Part shown: positions 33,601 to 44,036 of the stretch, piece by piece
How positions within the stretch are numbered: position 1 is the stretch's first letter
Layout: every line of letters starts with the position of its first letter
Assembly (NCBI GenBank): GCA_001247695.2
Contig: LGRX02027133.1
Coordinates: forward strand, 1 to 64,000
Origin: Cymbomonas tetramitiformis
Taxonomy: Eukaryota > Chlorophyta > Pyramimonadophyceae > Pyramimonadales > Pyramimonadaceae
Direction of reading: 5' to 3'
Length of the DNA: 64,000 bases
Notes under the pieces: model-generated
Databases searched by the model: none
Seen by the model: the letters and a program-made list of their open reading frames with translations, nothing else
Told to the model about the DNA's origin: nothing
Translations under genes and position numbers: made by a program

Positions 33601-36060
33601 CACTTCTTTGTCCGTTCTCATCGCTGGCTCTTCACCTGCAAACATCATAAAAAACACGATACAGTTGAAAGAATATTGTGTAAAACCACGAGTACACAGG
33701 TCCGGCCGTGGGGTGCATGGGTTCCGGGCGTGTGGAATTACTAGCTTTGATCTCTCCATATTTTCCCTATAATGGTCCAACCGGCCGGAACCGGGGCTCC
33801 CGACGCCTGGAAGTACAGTCAGAAATATTTTGAAATCTGTCCAACCGTCCGAATACATACTAGGAAGAATGCAGCAGGGATCAGACTTACTTGGATTTTG
33901 TTGTAGCATCTGCGCGTAAATCGTCTTCTGCATGCAAGACTCTGCCTTTGTTGTCCCGACAATCCAACATTTGGAACATCCCATCCTCGCGTTTGTTCCA
34001 TACACGTTCCCCGCTTCGGTCAATCCGACATAATCCTCGAGCACCTTGTACAACTTGACTCGAACGGTGAAAGGCTTGTTTTCGATAACGTCCCACACCC
34101 GGCAACCGTTCTTTTCGATGTCAATAATCTTGTCCACGAACTTGTGGTAGAAGAGTTGGGCATCTTTGGGTTTGCCATCAATAATGCCCCAAAGCACAAT
34201 GAACTCGCTTTTGCCTCGAAGATGTGCAGGGTAATTCACCACTTGGCAGGTTATAGGTGTCACAGATCCCAGTTTATCTTTGAATTTCTCGATGCCGTCC
34301 GCGCATAACACCACAGAGAGGTTGCGCTTGTCCTTGAAGAACTCCGGGTCCTCGAGCATGGTCCTCTGCCAGCTTCGTGAATCTACACCCGCACTAACAT
34401 GTCTTAGTCCAACCGGTCGGATTAGGTATTCCACACGCTCGGACTATGCTAAGACAACAAAACAGGTTGTTGTAACATATCCATTACGACCAGACACGTA
34501 TTCCACACGGATGGAACGCCATTCCGGGCGCCCGGAACGTGCCATCCATGCAGATTTACTCGCAATTATCTTTGTTAATCTACATCCGCAAAATTCCAAA
34601 CGGCCGGAACGTTTGGTCCACACGTTTGGACTATACCAAGACAACCAAAATGGGTGTAGTGACATATCCAAACGGCCGGACGCATGTTCCATCCGGGTGG
34701 AGGCATGGATCCGGGCGCCCGGAATAGGCAATCCATGCAGTCTAATTGACAGTGTTTACTCACCTAATATTCCAGTGCTTCTGACGATCGGCTCATCCAA
34801 GTCAACTTTCTCCCATGAACGTGCCATCTGTGCCTGCACCGGATCCATGAAAAGGGCCTCCAGTATCCTTGTCCACGGCCACCAGCGGAAAACGCACTTG
34901 GCCCTTCCGGGTTCCCACTTGCCATCGACCATTGATGGCTCCTTGAACCGGCCGTGGTTGCATTTCGGACACGTCGGTGCCTCTTCGGGAAGCAGATCTT
35001 TGAAAAGAAAATTGCACTTCTGGCACACATCCATCTCGTTGTACTTCATGAGGAAATCCTTGAAAAACCGCACGCACGCTTGGTAGGTATGAGGTAGTGC
35101 TACCTCGTCATCGGTCGAGATTGATTCATCGTCGACCTCCAAGCCGCATACTCGACGTCGCAGAATTTCCAGGATTGTGTCAAAGTACGCCTGGGTCGAG
35201 TTATGGTTGGAGTGGGCCTCAAGTAGATCCAGTATGAAGCGGTTTGCAAGGGTAGTCGATTTGTCATGCACATTTTCTCCCTCCTGCAATTTAGTCACAC
35301 AGCATCTGATTGATTTTGGTCCAGAGGGGTTCCACACGTAAGGACGCACCGTTCCAATGACTTGGAATAGTGATATAGTGCAGTTTTCGGAAGGCATTCA
35401 ATCTGTGCGTATTGAACTTACCATGATGAATTCCGGGTCCCTTGTTCGGTCGTTTTCACGTTGCTCGCGCGCATCACTTTCCTCCTCCTAGAATACGGCG
35501 GGCATCCACTCCCATCAACCCAGCAATCCTGAACTAATAAGATGCGATGTAAGAATCTGGCTTACAGTGATGGCTCTAAAGGTGTTCCAAAGGCTTGGAC
35601 GATGCTTGGACTCTTCTTCGTGGGGGAATCCAAGGTTGTTCCAAAGGCTTGGACGGGGCTTGGATATTGTTAAACAATGGTTCCAACGGCTTGGACGGGA
35701 TTTAGAACTCACCGAGTCGGACGATGCATACTCAATCGGGCTGAAGAAGTTTTCACGGATCTTTCGGAGCATCCGTTCGGCATGGTCATGAAGATATGTG
35801 TCATCCTCGTGTTCTTCCTCTTCGTCCGTCTCTGATGGTGGATCCGTCTCACCGTCATCATTCACACTTTCGGCACCGTCAAGAGAGTCGTTTTCTTCAT
35901 GATCTCGGTCATTGGAGAGGCGTGCGACGGGCGGATGTAGGACCAAATGCCGCTTAATCTGTCTTTTGGAGTAGCAAAATCGGAGTCTGCATTGATCGCA
36001 TGGGCATGGAGTGCCTTCCGCGTTCTCGTTTCGAGCTAGTCCACGCCTTTGCCTAGCCAT
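30627..36060 (-). CDS. CACTA transposase (Transposase_21/TNP2-like), 10 exons, intact
   Basis: The ATG is at 36060-36058. Exons with GT-AG borders are 36060-35713, 35487-35422, 35283-34764, 34382-33891, 33635-33276, 32959-32649, 32424-32019, 31769-31673, 31542-31216 and 30981-30627. They sum to 3,282 nt and stay in phase throughout, giving about 1,093 residues. The N-terminus has a C2H2-like finger (CDQC then HLVLH) and an acidic region. Exon 3 has paired Cys motifs (CQKC, CPKC) and the Transposase_21 start. Exons 4-5 carry the likely acidic catalytic positions (LCADGIEKF, KVLEDYVG, LLFDVMH). Exon 7 matches the DUF4218 signature (ATHQLVHIPDQMRDEG, then WMFAPESFFGELRR). Exon 10 matches DUF4216 (YGEILKVVKLVVHTD). 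The protein would cut and paste the element. No stop or frameshift is visible, so it could be active. Confidence 0.88.
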
Positions 36061-36660
36061 TATTCCTGCGAATCCATGTAAGAAGTGTGAGTTGTCTGAC
36101 CGGACTTGTAAGGTTTTCAGATGCATTCCGGGCGCCCGGACCCATGGTCCGGCGCGTGGGAACGTAGTTCCGGGCGGTCGGAATTAAATACCTTCAACAT
36201 TCGGCAAAAGTCCGGTTTGTCACCTTTACATCAGGGTTTCTACGTTTTTAGGCACAATCCGGGCGCCCGGACAGGCCAGGGATTACGGTGTCCATCGGTT
36301 TGGAAAAGCCATCTTAAAAATCGACTAGGTCCACTTCTGGGGATTAATCCAGAGGCTTGGAAGTCCATTGGAATGGGACATTTGCTCCCACTTGAAAAAT
36401 TCCATGCCTCTGGAATTCCAAAGTGAAGCATTGGAATCGCACAAAGTTATTTAGAACGTTTTGAGGATTGCAAAAATCACCTAAGGACCAATATTCCAAC
36501 GGGTTGGCCCACTTAAACCAATGGCATGGAACTTTTTTGGTAAAAATCGACTAGGTCCACTTCTGGGGGTTTATCCAAGCCCTTGGAAGTCCATTGGAAT
36601 GGGACATTTGCTCCCACTTGAGAAATTCCATGCCCCTGGAATTCCAAAGTGAAGCCTCTT

Positions 36661-37150
36661 ATTTCAAAGCTTAACACTTGGCTGTTTTTTGTGTAAAAAG
36701 CCCAAAAAACAAAATTTCGGAAAATTTTCTGTTTTTTTGAAAAGTGGACATATGTTTGGCCCCGATGTTTTTGATATGCAGCGACGTGAAAAATGCAGAA
36801 AATTTGTTTTCTACCGTCAATTATGCACATCTTACGGGAAATTTCTAAAAATAGAGCTGCGACGAATTCTGTAGAAGGATTTGCTCCAAAAAAGGAACAG
36901 TCCCGTGAACGTCGGCGTTTTTTTGCTATCGACCCGATCCCAGGGTGTGGAATTAACGAAGACCGTCAGATTTTTCTGGTAGTCAAAATGAAACATCTAA
37001 GGGTTCCTATAGTGCACATGCACAAGTAATCGGCTGGTAAATTAACGAAGACCGTTCGATTTTTCCAGAAATCGAAACTCAAAATGGCTAAAGGTGATAC
37101 AGTGAACAGGAGGGATGTGCGCACATCCCAGCTGTCCACCGTAAACCTTT
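36661..37150. other. Spacer between the two divergent transposon genes
   Basis: This part lies between the minus-strand transposase start (36060) and the plus-strand gene (37488) and probably holds promoters. It lacks the TTCC/GGAA palindromes, which stop near 36650. A short direct repeat (TTAACGAAGACCGT) occurs at about 36953 and 37043. A doubled segment with TCGACTAGGTCCACTTCTGG precedes it at about 36321 and 36547. Confidence 0.4.
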
Positions 37151-37212
37151 AATGGGATTCGAACCCATGACCGCGAGCTCTGAAGAGCGACGGCTTACCA
37201 TCTGGACTATCG
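37150..37212 (-). tRNA. tRNA-like remnant with pol III A and B boxes
   Basis: On the minus strand, TAGTCCAGATGG fits an A box and GGTTCGAATCC fits a B box, at tRNA-like spacing. The T arm folds perfectly (ATGGG/CCCAT with loop TTCGAAT). The acceptor stem, D arm and anticodon stem do not pair, so this is a decayed or tRNA-derived (SINE-like) sequence, not a working tRNA. It lies just upstream of the plus-strand gene in the transposon. Confidence 0.5.
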
Positions 37213-37487
37213 ATAAGTCAAGATGGAAAACACGGCAGCGATTGCAATGTCATACCCGTCGACGGAGGACAGAGGTGACAGCAGTCGCAGGTCCGCTCGA
37301 AATTCAAAATTTCGTAAAAGAGCGCGATAACGCGATCCAGTCGCTCGGACCAATGCACCAAGCCGCCGGACCTGCCTTGGAACAGATTTGCGGCCGTTGC
37401 GGCCGTTGTGCGTTAAAAGAGAGTCAAACTCTTTGCAGCACACCACCGTATTCAAGCCGTACCGCAGAAAACCCACACCGTAGAAAA

Positions 37488-39255
37488 ATGACACGACTAC
37501 TAAGGAGAAGCGATAGGAAGACCCCACCGCCAAAACAAACTGTAAAGAAAAAGCTGCTGGACAGGTCGCCGCGGCAATCTGCTTTGACCGATACGAAAGA
37601 CTCCACCACCCGCGCTCTAATGGCAAGAATCGCGGAGATGGAGCAACGTCTCTCCTCTCATCCGCAGTCTTCAAATCCCCCCGCCGCAGTAGTAATGCAG
37701 ACAGCTGGCGGGGTTGCTGGCCCCACGCAAGACGACATCAACGACATGCGTTCGCATGGCCGGGACATTATCGAGAAGAGAATGGAGAAAGGCGACATAC
37801 CGGTGGGAGCCACCTCCTCGCGATTAAAAAGCTCCTTAGTCCGCGATGTTATCGAGGAGATTCACGCGGTCACGCCGTCTGTCCCGAAACGCCAAGTGAG
37901 CATGTACCTGACCAGCCGCTTAGCGTATTTGAAAATACCAAGGCCACAGAAGGACGCTGGAAACAGAAGTTCACCAAACAATTTCCGGACGGGTACTTCG
38001 CGCGCTACGAAGGCCCCGCAAGGGGCTTCCGATTATTTGGAAGAGCCGAGTCCTTGATCACCGCTGCTGAGACCGAGGCGATCCTCAACTTCCAGGAGGC
38101 TGGGCGTCCGAAGTCGGGGCCGCTCTATGATGCCGTAAAATCTATCAATGGATGGACAAAGGAGTCCATCCCAGACGATGGACAAGGCGAAGAAGAAGAG
38201 AAGAAAGTCAAGGTGGAGGAGCCCCCTCCGCAAAAGCAAAAGGTGTGTACTGCCGCTGGAACCGTGGTTCCAAACAACTGGAACTGTGAGTCCACGGGTT
38301 TCTTTAAGTAACTTTATTTCACGCACGAGCACGGGCCTATTCCCAGCGTTTGGAACTATTTTGGAACCCCTTTGGAACTCCTTTGGAACCGTTTTTTAAA
38401 TATCGTCCAAGCCTTTGGAACCACCGTTCCACCCGTGACTGACATATTGTTGTGTCTTTCGTTTCGAATATACAGGAACCGTTGACCGAGAGCGAAGAAG
38501 ATGGTAAGCTCACCAGCGGTCGCTTCGTCGAAATATTCCACGGTGCCCAGAAGGGGCACAAGTCGCGGCCGCCAGCGGACACGGATTCCTTCACGAACAT
38601 CTCAAAGTTTTGCATCGCGCGCGGTTTGTTAGACGTGGTGGGGGAGGGCCCAACGGGCATGGCAAGTCTTAAGGGACTTGTCGTGCCCAAGGACTGCGTG
38701 GAGGTAACCCTCTACGCAATAAAGGACGAAGAAGACTACATCTTCCGCATGCTCTCCCACCATGCGGAGGGCATCAAACTTTTAAAAAAGAAAATGGGCA
38801 AGGAGGCAAAGATCAAGGGCGAGGACCTCGCCCACGACGACTCCTCTATTGTCCCCGCCGTAAAAAACAAGCCCACTGTCTGGTTAGTCCCTACCCATTG
38901 TTTTACTATTTTCTTTTTACTTACGCGTATGTGTTGTTTTACGCAAACCACACCGTCCCAGGTTTGGACGGGCCGTTCCAAGCCCTTGGACTGACCGTTC
39001 CCGCCGTCTGTACTCCGCAGGATCCCCACAAAATATGTAAGAAACAGCACGGTGCAAACCGATAAGAACGTCGACTTCGGCAAGAAAAGGAAAGCTGCTG
39101 CTCCTGAAGGAAGCAGCAAGCAGCAAAAGAAAGAGGAGGAAGAGAAAAAGGGTGAGGAGGTCGTCGACGAAAAGGAGGGTGATGAGAAAGATGATGACGA
39201 GGATGAGGATGATGAAAAAGGGGATGAGGATGATGAGGAGGATGCGGCAGCATGA
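37488..39255 (+). CDS. Second CACTA gene, TNPA-like accessory protein, one frameshift
   Basis: The likely ATG is at 37488 (MTRLLRRSDRKTPP). Exons are 37488-38242, 38476-38882 and 39021-39255 with good GT-AG borders and consistent phases. Exon 1 needs one extra T in the run at 37928-37930 to join its two good frames (through TSRLAY and then TKATEGRWKQKF), so it is either a real one-base deletion or a sequence error. The protein of about 465 residues has a basic N-terminus, a short coiled coil, a central folded region (KQFPDGYFARYEGPARGF; FCIARGLLDVVGEG) and a strongly acidic Asp/Glu tail. I recognise no named family. By position and composition it is the DNA-binding helper expected in a two-gene CACTA element and may bind the palindromes. 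Confidence 0.6.
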
Positions 39256-39589
39256 CTGCTATTTTTGTCAGAATATAGAGCTTGTTAGATCCCAGACAAT
39301 AGAGCAATAGAGAACCTTTACGATTCTTTGTGTAAATATTTCAAACAGCAATACATATCAATAGCACCTTTGTATTGCATATGCATAATAGCAAGCTCGT
39401 GGACCAATGGTTCCAAGCCCTTGATACCTGTTTGTATGTATATAGAACAAAAACAGATTGGGACCATAGTTCCAAGCGGATGGACCTATACCGGTCCTTA
39501 CGGTTGGAACCGTAGTTCCGGGTGGCTGGAACATTTTTGTAAATAACCACTATAAAAGGTCCCATTGAGTTCCAAGCCGACGTCCAAAC

Positions 39590-40390
39590 GGTTCCTAATG
39601 CAGTCCAAACGGTTGGAACCCGTTTGGAATGTCGTCATTATATGGTCCAAGCCGCGTCCAGGCCGCCGGAACCCCTTTGGAATCATTAATCATAATATGT
39701 CCTACCGGGTTCCAAGCCGATGGTCCAAACGGGTCCTAACGCGTTCCAAGTTATGACCAAGCCGCTGGAACCCGTTTGGATTGTCGTTATTATATGGTCC
39801 AAGCCGCGTCCAGGCCGCCGGAACCCCTTTGGAATCATCAATCATAACAGGTCCTACGGGGTTCCAAGCCGACGGTCCAAACGGGTCCTAATGCGTTCCA
39901 AGCTGTTGCCGAGCCGCTGGAACCCGTTTGGAATGTCGTTATTATTTGGTCCAAGCCGCGTCCAGGCCGCCGGAACCCCATTGGAATCATCAATCATAAC
40001 AGGTCCTACCGGGTTCCAAGCCGACGGTCCAAACGGGTCCTAATGCGTTCCAAGCTGTTGCCGAGCCGCTGGAACCCGTTTGGAATGTCGTTATTATTTG
40101 GTCCAAGCCGCGTCCAGGCCGCCGGAACCCCTTTGGAATCATCAATCATAACAGGTCCTACGGGGTTCCAAGCCGACGGTCCAGACGGGTCCTAATGCGT
40201 TCCAAGCTGTTGCCGAGCCGCTGGAACCCGTTTGGAATGTCGTTATTATTTGGTCCAAGCCGCGTCCAGGCCGCCGGAACCCCATTGGAATCATCAATCA
40301 TAACAGGTCCTACGGGGTTCCAAGCCGACGGTCCAGACGGGTCCTACGGTATTCCAAACCGACGGTCCAACGGCTTGGAAACCGATTGGA
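39590..40390 (+). repeat. Right subterminal array, ~153-bp unit, about five copies
   Basis: AATGCGTTCCAAGCTGTTGC-like words recur at about 39740 (diverged), 39891, 40044 and 40194, with AAGCCGCGTCCAGGCCGCCG in each unit. Every unit holds several TTCC/GGAA half-palindromes. Confidence 0.88.
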
Positions 40391-40413
40391 ATTTTATGTA
40401 AATTCCAAGGGGG

Positions 40414-40510
40414 TTCCAAGGGCTTGGATAGCAAATGTCCAGGTCCAAGCCCTTGGACCGCGGCTTGGACGGGGCTTGGACCTGGACATTTGCTGTCCAA
40501 GCCCTTGGAA
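40414..40510. repeat. Perfect-looking hairpin near the right end
   Basis: Arms of about 38 bp, beginning TTCCAAGGGCTTGGA and ending TCCAAGCCCTTGGAA, contain GCAAATGTCCAGGTCCAAG and its complement. They flank a short centre that contains CCGCGG. Confidence 0.85.
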
Positions 40511-40583
40511 TTCCCAGTGTTAACGCCAACGCCTCTCAAACACATACCTGTCCTACCGGGTCCTATGGGGTTCCAAGCCGACG

Positions 40584-40618
40584 GTCCAAGCCCTTGGAAT
40601 AATCCTTATTTTGTAGGG
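40584..40618 (-). repeat. Right terminal inverted repeat of the CACTA element
   Basis: It ends TTATTTTGTAGGG, pairs with 29411-29445, and is followed by AGA, the repeated target triplet. Confidence 0.93.
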
Positions 40619-40621
40619 AGA

Positions 40622-42999
40622 CAGCACACTCATGATGATCCTGGTGTAGGCTTTGAATATGGAGGCGGAAAAGCACACGCACGCTTCCCCACCCGGCATC
40701 TAATGGTTGAGCAACATATGGGGCGGCCGTGTCAAGCTCTGCAAGCAGGGAGCCGCGTCCTGGGAGACTCCATGCTGAGCGGCTGAGCGGCTGAGCGGGG
40801 TGAATGAGCGGAAGCTCGGTTGAGCCAAACAATGCGCTCCTTGCACGCATACACTGCCGCAGAACGCTGCATAGAAACAGGGTGGACTGTGGTATACTTG
40901 GGTTAGAGCAAATGCAAGCAGGTGCAGTATAATTGTGATATGATTGGGGTAGAGCACATGCAAGCAGGTGCAGTATAATTGCGATATAATTAAGGAAGGA
41001 TACATGCAAGCAGGTGCAGGTCTCATGGCATCAGAGGCTCGCACCCGTCCATCTTCTCAGGGCAGCTTACCCGGAGGAGCTCTCGCCGGCGCTCAGTGCT
41101 ACCAAAGCTGCCGAGAGAAAAATGGATTTCGTAGCTATGGCCAGCGCACGTTGAGTCTGATTTATTCTTTCCGGCGAGATACTCCACTCGCCTGATGTCA
41201 TTGCCATTCTTATCTTTTACGATGTCCGCATGATCCTGCGGACAGAAGACACCAGTCAATGCTGGCAGTGGGCAATGGCATGGGCCTGACAGGTGCGGGG
41301 CATGTCGCTGGCATTAGCAGCATGAAGGGGCCCCTCGATGGATTGGAGTTGGGTAGCGTCTCTAAAGGTGAGGGTTGCCAAACACCAGGGACCTGCTGAC
41401 TCCACCGGGATGTGGCACCACGCCGCCGCATATCGGCGACTCTGGTCCTCCGTTGGCGGACGTTGGCAATTCGGTTCTTGAACCATTTCATCGGATTTTG
41501 TGTGATAGTGTCAGATTGTGCGGCACCGATTGGTGGACGCATGAGTGGTGATGAAAAAAGGGCGCCAGGCCCGACATCCAAAGGCAGCCTCGCCATTGGC
41601 CCAAAGGAGGAAGCAGCATGCAGGAACCGGGCGGAGGATCGGCACAGAATTGTGGGCAGCAGCAGCCGAGAGTTGTGCGCGTGCTCGATGCGCCTTGAGA
41701 AGGACCCGTCATCATCGCAGTGGGGAAGCTGGCGTAACAAAATGCATCACAGGCTGCGGCGAGCACGCGGCGGTCATCCTCATCGAGTGGTATATGCATC
41801 ACAGGCAAAGGCAAGCACGTGGTAGTCATCATCATCGAGTGGCACATGCATCACAGGCTAAGGCGAGCATGCGACAGTCATCATCATCATCGATGGGCGC
41901 AAACACATGGGTACTGTGCACCCATGGTGGGGACCGGCGCGCTGCACATGCACCCTGGCGGACGAAACCGGGTGCGAGCAAAGACTATAAAAAAGAGCTC
42001 TATCTCGAGAGGGCCCCGCATCGAGTCCCAGGCCGTGAGGCACGGCCAGATACCTGCAGGGCCTCCGTCAGATCTTGCCTCTCGGCCAGCTTTATCCCCT
42101 GCGCAGCCTCGCCCCACCTGCCTGACCTTAAGGGAATGCCCTCCGACGTAATGCCACGAGTGTAAGAAACGAGCGCGGCGTGGAATGTCGTCTCGGCCGT
42201 ACGGAGCGTCACGACTCAAGGGCGTTTGACCGAGCCCGCCATGGAAGGCAAAGCACTTGCACAGGAAAATCGGCCCTGCCAATCAAAGGGCCGTATGCGC
42301 TGTGCGTCTAGCACGGTTACCATACATATGCAAACGAGACTCTTGCAATTTCCCAATCTACGGCCTTGGCACTCAGGACACTCCCGTATCCCTGCCCACG
42401 TGTGACTACATGCGCCGCCACAGCGGATATCCCACGGCTGCGAGTGGGTCACAGCAGATCACTCGCCTTCAGGGTATTGTATGACCCTAAAGGGGGTATT
42501 GGTCCCCTACTGCACAGTTGGATATGGGGCTATGATCACGGAAAATGTTGCCAAAAGCCGGATTTTGCCCGAACTTGATCTCAAAGACTTTTAGGGCTAC
42601 ACTACACATGCGTGCAACCCTAATAATTGACATCGCAGGGCTTGGTAACAGATCCCCATCAAACACACTGACCAAAAGCCGTCCGCAGATTTACTCCAGA
42701 AATGACGTGCCGCTGCAGGAGTTGGGAACTCCCATGGACACCGTTTATTCACGGAAGGAGGCAGACCACGTGCTAGCGAGATCACGCAGCGATCGGGTCA
42801 CCACTCTGCAGTCACCGGGCGGCGGCCTTCGACCCTATGGCCGTACGTTTCTCGCATGATTGAGATTCTGTCTCTGCGTTACTGCCCGCCGGATATCAGC
42901 ACGTTTGGAAGTTTTGTCCGCGTGCCGGATGCAGGCCACGTTCACAAGATGGAACCTAGGCCCGAGGAGCAGGTGCATGGCCGAGTTGCTAGAGCAGAC
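40622..42999. other. Intron or intergenic with two short tandem repeats
   Basis: At 40905-41020 a ~52-bp unit with GCAAGCAGGTGCAGTATAAT occurs three times. At 41742-41905 a ~55-bp unit with TGCATCACAGGC and GTCATCATCATCGA occurs three times. I see no exon I can support. Confidence 0.5.
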
Positions 43000-43305
43000 C
43001 TGCATCGTTTGCGCTACCAGCAACCGGGTGTCCTCCGGTATGACTTCGTAAGTTGCGATCAGACGGTCGTACTTCTCCGCGAGGTCTTCGAGGGCGGCCA
43101 TCAGCGCATCTGCGTTTTCCTGCTCCTCTTGCTGCAGCCCGTCAAACAGCGTCAACAGCCGTTCCTTCCACTCCCCCGGGCTCCCATCTGCGACTTTCAG
43201 CGACTCCAACGTGCTCTGGATGTCATCGCTCAAGCCAGCGTATTCTTCCCCAAGCTCTGTCACCTCTTGCCTCAAGCTTGCCCGCAGCGCCGCCGCCTCA
43301 TCCAC
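43000..43305 (-). CDS. Single coiled-coil exon of the host locus
   Basis: A 306-nt exon is bounded by an acceptor (GCGCAG before 43305) and a donor (GATGCAG|GTCTGC at 43000). Its 102 codons are strongly heptad-like (LRQEVTELGEEYAGLSDDI, then WKERLLTLFDGLQQEEQENA). It lies between the extracellular exons at 47-57 kb and the channel exons at 24-28 kb. If it belongs to the same gene it would be an intracellular or linker coiled coil. It could equally be a separate gene. Confidence 0.5.
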
Positions 43306-43538
43306 CTGCGCACTCACCACACGTCCGCCCCTCCCCCGTGGGTCTTGTGGGCCAACATGCGATACCCACCATTTACGGTGCACATGATGGGTGGGTTGGT
43401 GTGCGCAAAGTGCGCTTAGACCCGAACACCATCCCTGCGTCATGAGCGCCATTGTGCAGAATGACCTCATCCCGCTGAATATGAAACATATGTTCAGTAT
43501 GATACCCTTTATGAGAGCCCCTTACCCCCAACACCCCC
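43306..43538. other. Non-coding flank of the LTR element
   Basis: It includes CCCCACCCATC-like simple sequence and a C-run just before the target-site duplication. Confidence 0.4.
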
Positions 43539-43543
43539 CCTAC

Positions 43544-43953
43544 TGTTGAAATCTGCAGTGTCTGCTGATCAGTTTGATGTAAAGCATGACTGTCTAGGCC
43601 TTGCACAGCAGTCAGGATGCTCAAACCCTGAAGGAACCCTGAAGAAACCCTATGAAACCCTTAGATCTAGATCTAGATCTGCTGAACTAATCGTGGCCGT
43701 TGGATCATATGATGACCATCGGCAAGACACAGTGTGTAATAGTTCATCGGCCCATCGCAGACGTGTCACTGCAGTCGTTATGAACTCGACAGTGGCACGT
43801 CAGACTCTATTTAGTGAACTTTCACTTAGACTGCCCAATCAGTAATGATTGGGTGCTAAAGTTCGTGGCGTTTCAAGCTGCGAACTGCTATATCTTTTGA
43901 GAATGAAAGTTTTCGCTCGCTTTTTGCAAATAACCCTGTACTGAATTCCAAAA
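43544..43953 (+). repeat. Left LTR, 410 bp
   Basis: It starts TGTTGAAATCTGCAGTG and ends GAATTCCAAAA. It contains AGATCTAGATCTAGATCT, which differs in copy number from the right LTR. The outer end is TG but the inner end is AA rather than CA. Confidence 0.9.
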
Positions 43954-44036
43954 GGTTATGGGCCCACTTACATTGTAAGTGAGGATCCATTTTTGTTTAT
44001 CACGCAAATTTTCCGCTGCGTGTAAGAGAATTCACT

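Larger units (their letters stand above)
29432..40597. repeat. Dispersed TTCC-N8-GGAA palindromes in non-coding DNA
   Basis: Dozens of 16-bp imperfect palindromes share fixed TTCC and GGAA ends with variable centres: TTCCAAGCCCTTGGAA, TTCCGGGCGCCCGGAA, TTCCAAACGGCCGGAA, TTCCGGGCGTTTGGAA and related half-sites. They crowd both ends and occur in most introns of both genes (for example 31040-31090, 31545-31590, 32490-32620, 33045-33210, 34500-34730, 36120-36260, 38265-38420), while the exons are essentially free of them. In known CACTA elements, subterminal motifs bind the accessory protein TNPA. By analogy these are candidate binding sites for the element's own protein. Confidence 0.85.
29411..40618 (-). 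mobile_element. CACTA/EnSpm-type DNA transposon, apparently complete
   Basis: The 11,208-bp element has 35-bp TIRs with two mismatches (outer bases CCCTACAAAATA) and a 3-bp target-site duplication AGA (29408-29410 and 40619-40621). It carries a 10-exon Transposase_21/TNP2-like gene on the minus strand and a second gene on the plus strand. Subterminal repeat arrays occur at both ends, and dispersed TTCC-N8-GGAA palindromes fill all its non-coding parts. The 3-bp duplication, the TNP2-type transposase and the two-gene plan define the superfamily. The termini read CCCTA rather than CACTA. It appears to sit in an intron or flank of the minus-strand host locus. Confidence 0.92.

Noticed and set aside
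37150..37212. Working tRNA, possibly with UCA anticodon
   Set aside because: The CTTCAGA loop is tempting, but the anticodon, D and acceptor stems do not pair.
37152..37487. N-terminal extension of the second CACTA gene starting GFEPMT
   Set aside because: This stretch is the tRNA-like sequence read in frame. The ATG at 37488 is the better start.
39590..40390. CRISPR-like regular repeats
   Set aside because: The units are ~153 bp and repeat end to end without unique spacers, in eukaryotic transposon DNA.
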